Source: Desulfobulbaceae bacterium
GTDB taxonomy: Bacteria > Desulfobacterota > Desulfobulbia > Desulfobulbales > SURF-16
Length of the DNA: 7,370 bases
Assembly: GCA_024763495.1 (NCBI GenBank)
Contig: JANTFJ010000120.1
Coordinates: 1 to 7,370 of the forward strand
Direction: 5' to 3'
This document shows, piece after piece, positions 1 through 6,028 of the stretch. Numbering within the stretch: position 1 is the stretch's first letter; every line of letters starts with the position of its first letter. A model generated the notes under the pieces. It had not been told where the DNA came from. It searched no databases and was given only the letters and a program-made list of their open reading frames with translations. The translations under genes were made by a program, and so were the position numbers.

Positions 1-1041
1 TGAACTGTAACTGTTTACAGGGTGTCGGAGATTTTCGTGATCAGACTGGCGCAGCATACTGGTGCTATGTAAGACAGGCTGATCGCGGAAATATACGATG
101 CCCTGTGAGCAGTTACAATTTTTATAGACAAACCAGCCTGCCAGGGCACCAGCAATTAAAAATAACAGCAGCAGCAGTAACATTCGTCCTTTATGGCTTT
201 CTTTACGCTGCTCCGGCAAGGCAAGTTTCTGTTCACCGGGAATCTGGAATTCCTCGACACAATCGCGGGCGATATCAACGGTAACCCTGGGCTTACTTTC
301 AGCGAATCCGCTGAGCAGGGCGTGATCACACAAGATATTAATCAAGCGGGGGGTTCCGCCGCTTTCCCGATGAATCAAATCCACGGCATCAGCTGAAAAA
401 AGATCAAAACGACTGGCCCCGGCTTTGCGCAGGCGAAACAAGATATAATTCCGGCTTTCCTGGTTGGAAAAAGGCTGGAGATGAAAACGAATTCCAATCC
501 TCTGGCGCAGGGGTAAGAGCCGTTCGTCGGAGAGCCTGTCGTTAAGTTCTGGCTGACCAACCAGAAAAATACTCATAACCTTGACATTCTCGCCATCCTG
601 GTTGGAGAGCAGCCTGATCTCCTCCAGCAGATCAATGGAAACAACATGAGCCTCGTCAATAATCAATAGAACCCGCTCACCCTTTGCTCGGCAGCGGCAG
701 AGAAATTCAGTAAAATCTAGAAAAAATTTTGCTTTATTGCCATTATACTCGGGCAAACCATAACTGGATGATATAAAATAATAAAAATCATCCGCACCCA
801 GGGCAGGGTTAACAATCAGACAGATATGAATTGTCTCGTCAATCGACTTAAGCAGAAGTTGCAGCAAAGTTGTCTTGCCGGTTCCGACATCTCCGGTCAA
901 CAGCAGAAAACCCTTCCTGGCTATTACTCCATAACGTAATATAGCCAGAGCCTCCTGGTGGGCTTCACTCATATAAACCACCCGGGGATCAGGAGTCAGA
1001 TCAAAAGGTTTGCTGTCAAGGCCATAATATTTGGTATACAT
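1..1041 (-). CDS. ExeA/GspA-like AAA ATPase of an exosortase (PEP-CTERM) polysaccharide locus, 3' end outside window
   Basis: The ORF opens with ATG at 1041 (MYTKYYGLDSKPFDLTPDP) and stays open for 347 codons to the window edge without a stop, so the C-terminus is missing. The N-terminal pattern YGL..KPFDLTPDP is typical of ExeA/GspA-type ATPases. Visible motifs are Walker A GDVGTGKTT (about residues 50-58), Walker B VLLIIDEAH (124-132), a sensor-like LVGQPELN (160-167), a candidate arginine finger in LRQRI (about 178-182) and GGTPRLIN (228-235). A hydrophobic helix at about 287-306 (LLLLLLFLIAGALAGWFVY) follows, then a short tail probably in the periplasm. Compact PEP-CTERM-locus ATPases (TIGR03015 type, recalled from knowledge) are about 270 residues, so this one carries an extra membrane anchor and tail. 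The start lies 3 bp after the stop of the chain-length gene, which implies translational coupling; no good Shine-Dalgarno is visible. Its exact role is inferred: energising or organising the export machinery. The tail is encoded by an inverted repeat (see the repeat entry). Confidence 0.88.
   Translation of the reverse strand, partial: MYTKYYGLDSKPFDLTPDPRVVYMSEAHQEALAILRYGVIARKGFLLLTGDVGTGKTTLLQLLLKSIDETIHICLIVNPALGADDFYYFISSSYGLPEYNGNKAKFFLDFTEFLCRCRAKGERVLLIIDEAHVVSIDLLEEIRLLSNQDGENVKVMSIFLVGQPELNDRLSDERLLPLRQRIGIRFHLQPFSNQESRNYILFRLRKAGASRFDLFSADAVDLIHRESGGTPRLINILCDHALLSGFAESKPRVTVDIARDCVEEFQIPGEQKLALPEQRKESHKGRMLLLLLLFLIAGALAGWFVYKNCNCSQGIVYFRDQPVLHSTSMLRQSDHENLRHPVNSYSS
3..120. repeat. 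Long imperfect inverted repeat inside the ATPase C-terminal tail
   Basis: Positions 3-48 and 75-120 are reverse complements at 36 of 46 positions, with a 26-base centre that itself contains AGCA (53-56) and TGCT (62-65). Six of the ten mismatches become G-U pairs if the plus strand is read as RNA (14/109, 16/107, 23/100, 24/99, 35/88, 38/85), so 42 of 46 positions can pair there. The whole repeat is in frame within the ATPase ORF. It could be an inserted palindromic element or a template-switch duplication; nothing visible identifies a family. Confidence 0.8.
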
Positions 1042-1044
1042 AGG

Positions 1045-2640
1045 TTAAAGAACTATCATCCCTTTCCGCCAGAAATAAATAAACAAACCACAAATTGCCA
1101 GGCCGGCAATAACAAAAATTGCCGTCCAGAGATAAGTTATTATTTTTTGCCGTTTCAGTTCCTGTGGGGTGCTGATCAGAGGAATAGCACAGCCTAAGGA
1201 CAGGCCAAGATAATTCTCCAGATCCTCCGGTTCCTTGAAAGAAGTGTCAAAGACATCAAGAGCAAAGGCAATACCGCCCCCCAGTCCCAAGCCAAGCCCG
1301 ATGGCCACCAACATAATTTTCTTAAAATCAGGTTTAAAGGGTTTTTCCGGCAAATGGGCGGGGTCAATAATCTTGAACTGGCTGCCCTTCTGACGTTTTT
1401 CCAGATTTTCGGCTGACTCCGCCTCAAGATTACGAGCGACAAGCAACTGATAATGATTATGAAGCTGTTCATAATCCCTGGTCAGGGCGGCCCACTCCGC
1501 CTCCCGGACCGGAGTTGCCTCAATCCACTGCTTATACTGTTCTATCTGGCTGTTAATCTTATTCCTGTTTTTCCGTAACCTCTTAATTTGAATCTGAATA
1601 TCCTTAAGCTGCATCATCATCTGTTCAAGCTGGGGATCACCATGCCTGTTCCGGGCCTGGCCATCTGCCTGACCAGGTGTCTCACTTCCGGCATCAGCGG
1701 AAACGACTTCCTGATTCTGTTCTTCCTCCAGTTTTTTAATCTGTTTCTTAAGCCTCCTTACTTCAGGATGCTTGGCTGTATACCTGGTCAGGAGTTCCTT
1801 GAGCCTGGCCCGCATTCCATCCAGCTCTCCCTCGGCGGAAAGGATCTGGGAATCAATAACATCTGCATCAGCATTGCTGAACTGGCGGGCGGCCTGGGCC
1901 AGCATATCCTTGCGTAAAGTAATCTGTTCCTGAATCAGTATCTTGGTTCGCTCAAGATCCTGCATACTGTCCTGGTTACTCTGGAGCTGAACCTGGAGAG
2001 CGTTTAAACGATTCATGTTGGTCTGGCGCTGGTCAGGCATTTCATTATAATATTTAAGCTTATAATCCCTCATCACCGCCTCTTTTTTGTCTATAGACTC
2101 CTTGGCCATACTCAATTCATCCTGGACATAGGCGGAAGTTTCCGAGGCCCGCTCTTCCCGGTAGCGAAGATTTTCCTCAATAAATTTGGCGGCCAGGGCA
2201 TTGGTAATCCGTAATACCTTTTTGGGATCACTTCCCTGGTAACTTACTTTAAAAATATCACCACGATCAGGCGAAATATCAATATGTTTATCACGCATCA
2301 CATCAACTACATCTTCCATGGGCAGGGCCATTCTCTGCTCAGGATAAAGATCAAATTCCTTAATCATCGCTTCCAGGCTTGTCCTGCTGGTAATCTGCTG
2401 ACTGACCGTGGCAACCACTTCCCTGGTTCGAGAACGAATATCATCCGGGGACATCTGGGTGGGATTAATCCGCTGGCGCTGATACTTGATCAGGGCCATG
2501 CATTGATAAACTTTAGGAGAACGTAGATAAAGTCCCAGGCCAACAACAACAGCAATAAATAGAAAAGAAATAATAATTTTTTTACGACGTAAGACCAGAT
2601 CAAGATATTTTTTTACCAGCTGTCGTTGTTCCTGCTCCAT
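1045..2640 (-). CDS. Wzz/GumC-type polysaccharide chain-length determinant, PEP-CTERM locus subfamily, without kinase domain
   Basis: This is an inner-membrane polysaccharide co-polymerase, which sets the length of the exported polymer. In the 531-residue product there is a basic N-terminus and a membrane helix at about 22-39 (IIISFLFIAVVVGLGLYL). A Wzz-type region follows, then a long coiled-coil periplasmic section (about 170-415) interrupted by a Ser/Gly/Gln-rich linker. Next come the Pro-rich motif IIDPAHLPEKPFKPD (about 424-438) that precedes the second helix in this family, helix two (about 443-461), a short cytoplasmic loop and a third helix (about 503-524). No Walker A motif is present, so this is not a Wzc-type fused tyrosine kinase. 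The start at 2640 is chosen because AAGGAAA lies just upstream of that ATG. A GTG at 2661 would add seven residues but has poorer ribosome-binding context. The architecture fits the TIGR03007 family as I know it. The stop is 3 bp before the ATPase start. Confidence 0.9.
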   Translation of the reverse strand: MEQEQRQLVKKYLDLVLRRKKIIISFLFIAVVVGLGLYLRSPKVYQCMALIKYQRQRINPTQMSPDDIRSRTREVVATVSQQITSRTSLEAMIKEFDLYPEQRMALPMEDVVDVMRDKHIDISPDRGDIFKVSYQGSDPKKVLRITNALAAKFIEENLRYREERASETSAYVQDELSMAKESIDKKEAVMRDYKLKYYNEMPDQRQTNMNRLNALQVQLQSNQDSMQDLERTKILIQEQITLRKDMLAQAARQFSNADADVIDSQILSAEGELDGMRARLKELLTRYTAKHPEVRRLKKQIKKLEEEQNQEVVSADAGSETPGQADGQARNRHGDPQLEQMMMQLKDIQIQIKRLRKNRNKINSQIEQYKQWIEATPVREAEWAALTRDYEQLHNHYQLLVARNLEAESAENLEKRQKGSQFKIIDPAHLPEKPFKPDFKKIMLVAIGLGLGLGGGIAFALDVFDTSFKEPEDLENYLGLSLGCAIPLISTPQELKRQKIITYLWTAIFVIAGLAICGLFIYFWRKGMIVL

Positions 2641-2662
2641 ATATTTCCTTTTTTTAGTCACT

Positions 2663-2695
2663 GGTCAGGGAACTCGTTTCCCTCGCACCCTGACC
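2663..2695. promoter_or_regulatory. Inverted repeat in the probable leader of the chain-length gene
   Basis: GGTCAGGG (2663-2670) and CCCTGACC (2688-2695) are perfect reverse complements. A second pair, GGGAA (2668-2672) with TTCCC (2678-2682), overlaps the first arm, so two alternative folds are possible. The structure sits about 23 bp upstream of the chosen ATG, between it and a TATAAT box, and would therefore lie in the 5' untranslated RNA. It may be a leader hairpin or an operator. No T-run follows it in the direction of transcription, so it is not a classical terminator. Confidence 0.45.
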
Positions 2696-2733
2696 TACAC
2701 TCTACAGCTATAAATTTTATTATTTTTTATGAC

Positions 2734-2762
2734 ATTATAGATTAAGTCGATTTGATTGAAGA
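2734..2762 (-). promoter_or_regulatory. Possible sigma-70 promoter for the chain-length/ATPase pair
   Basis: On the minus strand a perfect TATAAT lies at 2739-2734. The hexamer 17 bp upstream is TCTTCA (2762-2757), a weak -35 match. It would start RNA near 2727 and give a leader of roughly 85 bases with the 2663-2695 inverted repeat. This suggests that the last two genes can be transcribed independently of the two upstream ones. AT-rich sequence makes chance -10 matches common. Confidence 0.38.
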
Positions 2763-2796
2763 TCAACTTAAGATATGTTGTATAGTGCGTTGCAGA

Positions 2797-2867
2797 TGAC
2801 TTGATATTTTATTTCACCATAATGGTGGGCCCAGCCCAGCGAAATCTTTTTTTCAGATATCAAGTCA
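2797..2867. repeat. 71-bp nested hairpin element in the intergenic gap
   Basis: The outer arms TGACTTGATAT (2797-2807) and ATATCAAGTCA (2857-2867) are a perfect 11-bp inverted repeat. Inside are ATTTC (2811-2815)/GAAAT (2841-2845) and CACCAT (2815-2820)/ATGGTG (2822-2827), followed by a GC-rich GGGCCCAGCCCAGC stretch. The nesting suggests either a structured RNA or a small palindromic (MITE- or REP-like) element. I see no obvious target-site duplication flanking the arms and no T-run expected of a terminator. Function unknown. Confidence 0.6.
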
Positions 2868-2960
2868 CTTGAAATTAAGGGCTTATACCCAATGAGTAGT
2901 TACGTTATTGCTGAATGTACCCCTGAAGCAGAGAATAAAATTCTGCTGTTTCACGATTTG

Positions 2961-4406
2961 CTACCAGTGTAAAATATCCCTGGCCACGGAAAACTGCAGA
3001 AAAACCTGATGATCATTATAATCATCCCGCACAGACGCGTCAGTATTGAAAACATGATAGGCGTAACGCAGTGAAACTGAATACCAGTGCCGGAAGGCAT
3101 AAGTCAGCCCCATACCGGCATCATAATCATTATCTGTGGTTTCAGTATGTTCTATGGCTCGCGTCCAACTGATGTTTCGTTCATAGACAAACTGGGCATC
3201 AAAGCTGATATCCTCGGACAGTTCATAATTAAATCCGGCGTCAAGGGTATAATACTCCCGCAGGTCGTCCCAGCCCCGGCTGCCGGAGAACTCATCAAAA
3301 CCACCTTCAATACCAAAATAGCAGCTTCCCCGCTGCAGTTCCCTGGTTAACCGTCCATTTGCTTCATATCCCCGCTCATCACCGGCAATATCACGATGCT
3401 CATAACTTCCGCCAAGATATGTGGTAAGATGAACCTGGGAACCGAAATCATGTTCCCAGCCAATACCGCTGTTCTGGCTGTTAAAATCATCTGCGGCAGC
3501 ATCATCATAATCAGTATAGGAAAAATTATAGCTCCAGTACAGTAAATCATGAGGAGTCAGGTTAAAATTAAGACGAAATTCAGTATCATGGCTGCTCTCG
3601 TCCTCCACCAGGTCATAATCCCACCAGTTAAATTCATAGGTAAAATCAAAACTCCACTGTTGGTTAAAGGCATATCCCAGAGAAAAATGAGGATTATGGG
3701 TAGTATATTCGGCCATCCCGGCAGACTTATCTTTCAGGGTTTCCAGGCTGTAACCAAATGAAAAAACCCTTTCCGGGCCGAATTCCCAGGTAAAATCAAG
3801 TGATACCTCATTGGTATAATGCCGCCTTCGGCCGGGATCATCAGGAGCAAGCAGGCTATTCACCCGGGCCTGTTCATCCGGACTGGCAACATTTTGACGT
3901 TCCTCCAGTTCTGAAAGCACATAGGTATAGTCTGTTTGCGGATCATACTCGCCCAGTTCCGGGAACAGAATTCGCACCACCTCATCCTGCACATAATTAT
4001 CGGCCCGGATAAACTGGCTGACAATATCGCCGGGTGTTCCCAGATCAACTTTATCAAAATCAAGATAGGAAAAGCTATTGTTGAGGCTCATGCTCCAGCC
4101 TGAACTCAACTGCCTGTCAAAATTAAAGGTCACATCATGAATAATATCATTGGTATCCCGATCATGATCATAGATGAATTCCGGGGCGTAAGTTAATTCA
4201 ACAGAATCATGGATACCGCTGGACAATAGCGACAAGGATGGTGTCACCGTAGTCTGCAGGTAATCAACCTGATCCTTCTCGGTTTCGTAACGATTGGAAT
4301 CATAATCTTCACTGACCGACAGACTGCCGTTTAAAACATTCTGTCGCGCTGCTGCCAGGGCAGGCAGAACAAGAAATACCAGACAACCAAGATAAATTTT
4401 CTTCAT
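2961..4406 (-). CDS. Beta-barrel outer-membrane protein of the PEP-CTERM/exosortase polysaccharide locus (TIGR03016-like)
   Basis: The 481-residue product starts with a Sec signal peptide (MKKIYLGCLVFLVLPALAAA, cleavage near residue 20-21). The rest is an acidic, Tyr/Trp/Phe-rich sequence made of many short alternating strands separated by Asp/Asn/Ser-rich turns, for example FSLGYAFNQQWSFDFTYEF and LLYWSYNFSYTDYDD. The last residues (VFLQFSVARDILHW) end in an aromatic residue, as in outer-membrane beta-barrels recognised by BamA. Size and position in the cluster fit the uncharacterised barrel that accompanies exosortase polysaccharide genes (TIGR03016, from memory). A role as the outer-membrane channel for the polymer is an inference; the nearby export protein is short and may need a partner pore. 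GAGAG lies 8 bases before the ATG. The gene begins 20 bp after the stop of the export-protein gene and is probably co-transcribed with it. Confidence 0.82.
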   Translation of the reverse strand: MKKIYLGCLVFLVLPALAAARQNVLNGSLSVSEDYDSNRYETEKDQVDYLQTTVTPSLSLLSSGIHDSVELTYAPEFIYDHDRDTNDIIHDVTFNFDRQLSSGWSMSLNNSFSYLDFDKVDLGTPGDIVSQFIRADNYVQDEVVRILFPELGEYDPQTDYTYVLSELEERQNVASPDEQARVNSLLAPDDPGRRRHYTNEVSLDFTWEFGPERVFSFGYSLETLKDKSAGMAEYTTHNPHFSLGYAFNQQWSFDFTYEFNWWDYDLVEDESSHDTEFRLNFNLTPHDLLYWSYNFSYTDYDDAAADDFNSQNSGIGWEHDFGSQVHLTTYLGGSYEHRDIAGDERGYEANGRLTRELQRGSCYFGIEGGFDEFSGSRGWDDLREYYTLDAGFNYELSEDISFDAQFVYERNISWTRAIEHTETTDNDYDAGMGLTYAFRHWYSVSLRYAYHVFNTDASVRDDYNDHQVFLQFSVARDILHW

Positions 4407-4426
4407 ATTTTTGCTCTCAATTTATT

Positions 4427-5014
4427 TCAGGGCACAACTACGGTATCCCCTGCTTCCACCAGAATATTCTTTTTCAAATTCCGGCCCTTGACAAAGGCGT
4501 CATAATCAAATTTCAACATTTGCTCCTCGCTGCCATGACGACGAAAAACAACTACCTCATCCTTTTTAGCCCATTCTGTAAAACCACCGGCCCGGGCAAT
4601 GGCCTGGAGAATAGAGATGGGATAATCCAGGGAGAACTCTCCAGGCTGGCCTATCTGACCGATGAGATAATATCTCCGGCTCCGGCTCTCCACCAGCATC
4701 ACGGTTACCGTGGGTTCTTCCACAAGCTCCGCGAATTTTTTTTCTAAAATTTTAGTTAAATCCGGAATTGATTTACCAACCGCGACGACATCACCGACAA
4801 GAGGCAAAGAAATAACCCCATCAAGCCTGACCCCCATTGTCCGGGATAAATCAGGCTCATTCCAGACCTGAACTTCCAGGATATCACCCAGGCCGACCAG
4901 GTAAGTGTCTCCCGCTTCTAAAAATGATTTAGCAGCCCGGGCAGTGATGCTTGATAAAAAGCATATGATAACAATCATTATGCAGCAGCCAGACATTTTT
5001 TTTATGAACTTCAT
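4427..5014 (-). CDS. Periplasmic polysaccharide export protein (poly_export/SLBB, Wza-related), PEP-CTERM locus type
   Basis: The product (195 residues from the chosen start) has a signal peptide MKFIKKMSGCCIMIVIICFL... with likely signal peptidase I cleavage after TARA. No convincing lipobox is seen, although two cysteines lie in the hydrophobic core. The mature part opens with the poly_export signature (YLVGLGDILEVQVWNEPDLSRTMGVRLDGVISLPLVGDV). An SLBB-like section follows (YYLIGQIGQPGEFSLDYPISILQAIARAGGFTEWAKKDEVVVFRR), and the protein ends with EAGDTVVVP. It is shorter than Wza and lacks its C-terminal outer-membrane helix, as is usual for PEP-CTERM-associated export proteins (TIGR03027 type). 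The start at 5014 is preferred because GGAG lies 8 bases before it and it begins at the basic n-region. The ATG at 5038 would add eight residues and lacks a clear ribosome-binding site. This is the first gene of the leftward cluster. Confidence 0.9.
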   Translation of the reverse strand: MKFIKKMSGCCIMIVIICFLSSITARAAKSFLEAGDTYLVGLGDILEVQVWNEPDLSRTMGVRLDGVISLPLVGDVVAVGKSIPDLTKILEKKFAELVEEPTVTVMLVESRSRRYYLIGQIGQPGEFSLDYPISILQAIARAGGFTEWAKKDEVVVFRRHGSEEQMLKFDYDAFVKGRNLKKNILVEAGDTVVVP

Positions 5015-5062
5015 ATAGCCATCTCCAACATTATTCATATTTATAACTTACCGACTTTTATA

Positions 5063-5090
5063 ATAATAGCTTACAGGGGGAAAAAAGCAA
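5063..5090 (-). promoter_or_regulatory. Possible promoter of the polysaccharide export operon
   Basis: On the minus strand TTGCTT (5090-5085) and TATTAT (5068-5063) are separated by 16 bp, about 50 bp upstream of the export-protein start. It is the best sigma-70-like pair between the triplicated repeat and the first gene, but the region is AT-rich and the match is only partial. Confidence 0.35.
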
Positions 5091-5129
5091 ATTGATTATT
5101 CCCTTAATTTTCCTGATAATCAGAAAAAT

Positions 5130-5174
5130 CATGGTAAGCGCTCTCATGGTAAGCGCTCTCATGGTAAGCGCTCT
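5130..5174. repeat. Three perfect tandem copies of a 15-bp unit with palindromic core AGCGCT
   Basis: The unit CATGGTAAGCGCTCT occurs at 5130-5144, 5145-5159 and 5160-5174 without any mismatch. Each copy holds the 6-bp palindrome AGCGCT, so three identical sites are spaced 15 bp apart. They lie about 40 to 80 bp upstream of the possible export-operon -35 box, in the divergent region between the export operon and the response regulator. An array of binding sites for a regulator or recent slippage expansion are both possible. The unit is a multiple of three, so both strands stay open across it (MVSAL repeats on plus, MRALT on minus). Confidence 0.9.
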
Positions 5175-5232
5175 ATGAACACCAACTTAAAGTAGTGACG
5201 TAAATTCCCGACGATAATTCACAGAAAAAAGT

Positions 5233-5256
5233 TTTTTTTGGATATTTTTTTGGATA
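5233..5256. repeat. 12-bp tandem duplication TTTTTTTGGATA x2
   Basis: TTTTTTTGGATA at 5233-5244 is followed directly by an identical copy at 5245-5256. It is a simple T-rich duplication, probably replication slippage, in the divergent intergenic region. No function is evident. Confidence 0.75.
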
Positions 5257-5480
5257 GTTGCTAAAAAAAGTGGCAAATTAAAATTGTTTTTGCTATTTTA
5301 CCGGCATCCCAAAAAATAAAATTTCTATGGGTACTGAAAAAAGCACACTATTAAAGAGCTTAGTATTACGCCTTATCAGCACAAACTGGAAGAATACCCC
5401 TTTCTTAATATCAGGTGCGGGCAGGGAATAAAGAGGGTTCTTGATTTTTTCCATTTATGAGTCTGTTTATTTAATTAGGA

Positions 5481-5604
5481 TTGTCGTTCGAGGTCAAGGC
5501 ATACGAAGAATTTTACCGCAGGCATATAGTTGATATCTCGGAGTCTCGCCGACTCGCTTTCCAGAGGATAAAATTTTACGCATAACGCAGAGATCAGATA
5601 CCGG
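5481..5604. repeat. Degenerate palindromic intergenic repeat with a core shared with the right-edge element
   Basis: Imperfect arms CGAAGAATTTTACC (5504-5517) and GGATAAAATTTTACG (5566-5580) are inverted relative to each other and flank an ATAT-AGTTG-ATAT mini-palindrome (5524-5536). The inner stretch 5538-5559 contains TCGGAGTCTCG and CTCGCTT and forms a small GAGTC/GACTC stem. Its reverse complement, AAGCGAG-N4-CGAGACTCCGA, recurs as AAGCGAG-N3-CGAGACTCCGA at 7309-7329. The phrase resembles dispersed palindromic repeats I associate with Desulfobacterota-type genomes; that is a recollection and not a database result. Confidence 0.55.
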
Positions 5605-5649
5605 ACAAAAACACATTAAATCAGCGGGCTCATTTATCGGGGTAAAAAA

Positions 5650-6024
5650 ATGATGAGTACAATATTATTAGTTGAGGATGACAATCTTGTCAGCGATGTT
5701 ACCAGGGAATTACTTGAAGCCCTTGATTATCAGGTATTGAGTGCTTGTGACAGCGCCCAGACCAGAGAAATTATTAAATCGGAAGTTTCCATAGATCTGG
5801 TATTGCTTGATTTGACTCTGCCTGACGGTAATGCCCTTGACCTGTATCCCCTCATGATTGCCAGTCGACCGGATTTAAAAATTGTTATCTGTACCGGGTC
5901 TACCTATGACTATAACCGAAAAAATTTAAAAAAAGACGGAATAACGGCATTTCTCCAGAAACCATTTAACCTTGATAATCTCATGCAGATTCTTGAAGAA
6001 CTTCCAGCTCAAGGCAATGCCTGA
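5650..6024 (+). CDS. Single-domain response regulator (CheY-like receiver)
   Basis: The 124-residue product is a complete receiver domain and nothing else. The acidic pair D10-D11 (LLVEDDN) binds the metal ion. D54 (LVLLDLTLPDG) is the phosphorylation site, T82 (VICTGS) is the switch Thr/Ser, and K104 (FLQKPF) is the conserved lysine followed by cis-proline P105. There is no DNA-binding or enzymatic output domain, so it would act by protein contact or within a phosphorelay. No histidine kinase is adjacent, so the partner is unknown. GGGG lies about 8 bases before the first of two adjacent ATG codons (5650, 5653); either may be used. It is transcribed away from the export operon and converges on rlmN, ending 4 bp from its stop. 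A link to polysaccharide regulation is only suggested by proximity. Confidence 0.9.
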   Translation: MMSTILLVEDDNLVSDVTRELLEALDYQVLSACDSAQTREIIKSEVSIDLVLLDLTLPDGNALDLYPLMIASRPDLKIVICTGSTYDYNRKNLKKDGITAFLQKPFNLDNLMQILEELPAQGNA

Positions 6025-6028
6025 TATT

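Larger units (their letters stand above)
2641..2960. other. Intergenic gap within the export gene cluster (320 bp), no convincing gene
   Basis: The gap separates the beta-barrel gene from the chain-length gene, whereas the other joints in the cluster are 20 and 3 bp. It contains the leader inverted repeat, a TATAAT box, the 2797-2867 hairpin and a small stem AGCAGA (2927-2932)/TCTGCT (2942-2947) just past the beta-barrel stop. That stem lacks a T-run and is a poor terminator. On the plus strand one frame is open from 2823 to 2972 with an internal ATG at 2892, giving a 26-codon ORF that overlaps the end of the beta-barrel gene. It has no ribosome-binding site and no recognisable similarity. 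Confidence 0.6.
5015..5649. other. Divergent intergenic region between export operon and response regulator (635 bp)
   Basis: This AT-rich stretch separates the leftward export operon from the rightward receiver gene and must hold the start signals of both. It contains the possible operon promoter, the 15-bp triplication, the 12-bp duplication and the 5481-5604 repeat. Two short open frames are present: a minus-strand frame 5162-5058 (34 codons, begins inside the triplication, hydrophobic) and a plus-strand frame 5327-5431 (34 codons, MGTEKSTLLKSLVLRLIS...). Neither has a ribosome-binding site or a recognised homologue, so I do not call them genes. No clear promoter for the receiver gene stands out. 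Confidence 0.6.

Noticed and set aside
1588..1917. 109-codon plus-strand open frame opposite the chain-length gene
   Set aside because: It is a shadow of the well-supported minus-strand coding sequence and shows no domain features of its own.
2927..2947. Rho-independent terminator after the beta-barrel gene (AGCAGA/TCTGCT stem)
   Set aside because: The stem is only 6 bp with an AT-rich loop and is not followed by a T-run on the transcribed strand.
2823..2972. Plus-strand open frame with internal 26-codon ORF (ATG at 2892) in the intergenic gap
   Set aside because: It overlaps the end of the beta-barrel gene, has no ribosome-binding site, spans the hairpin element and shows no recognisable family; a chance open frame is the simpler reading.
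5130..5174. CRISPR array
   Set aside because: The three 15-bp units are directly adjacent with no spacers, and no cas genes are present.
5271..5294. Sigma-54-like promoter, TGGCAA with a downstream TTG, in front of the receiver gene
   Set aside because: The spacing between the GG and the downstream element does not fit the -24/-12 rule, and the GC dinucleotide is absent at the required place.
5327..5431. 34-codon plus-strand ORF upstream of the receiver gene
   Set aside because: No Shine-Dalgarno sequence and no recognisable motif; short open frames are expected by chance in 635 bp.
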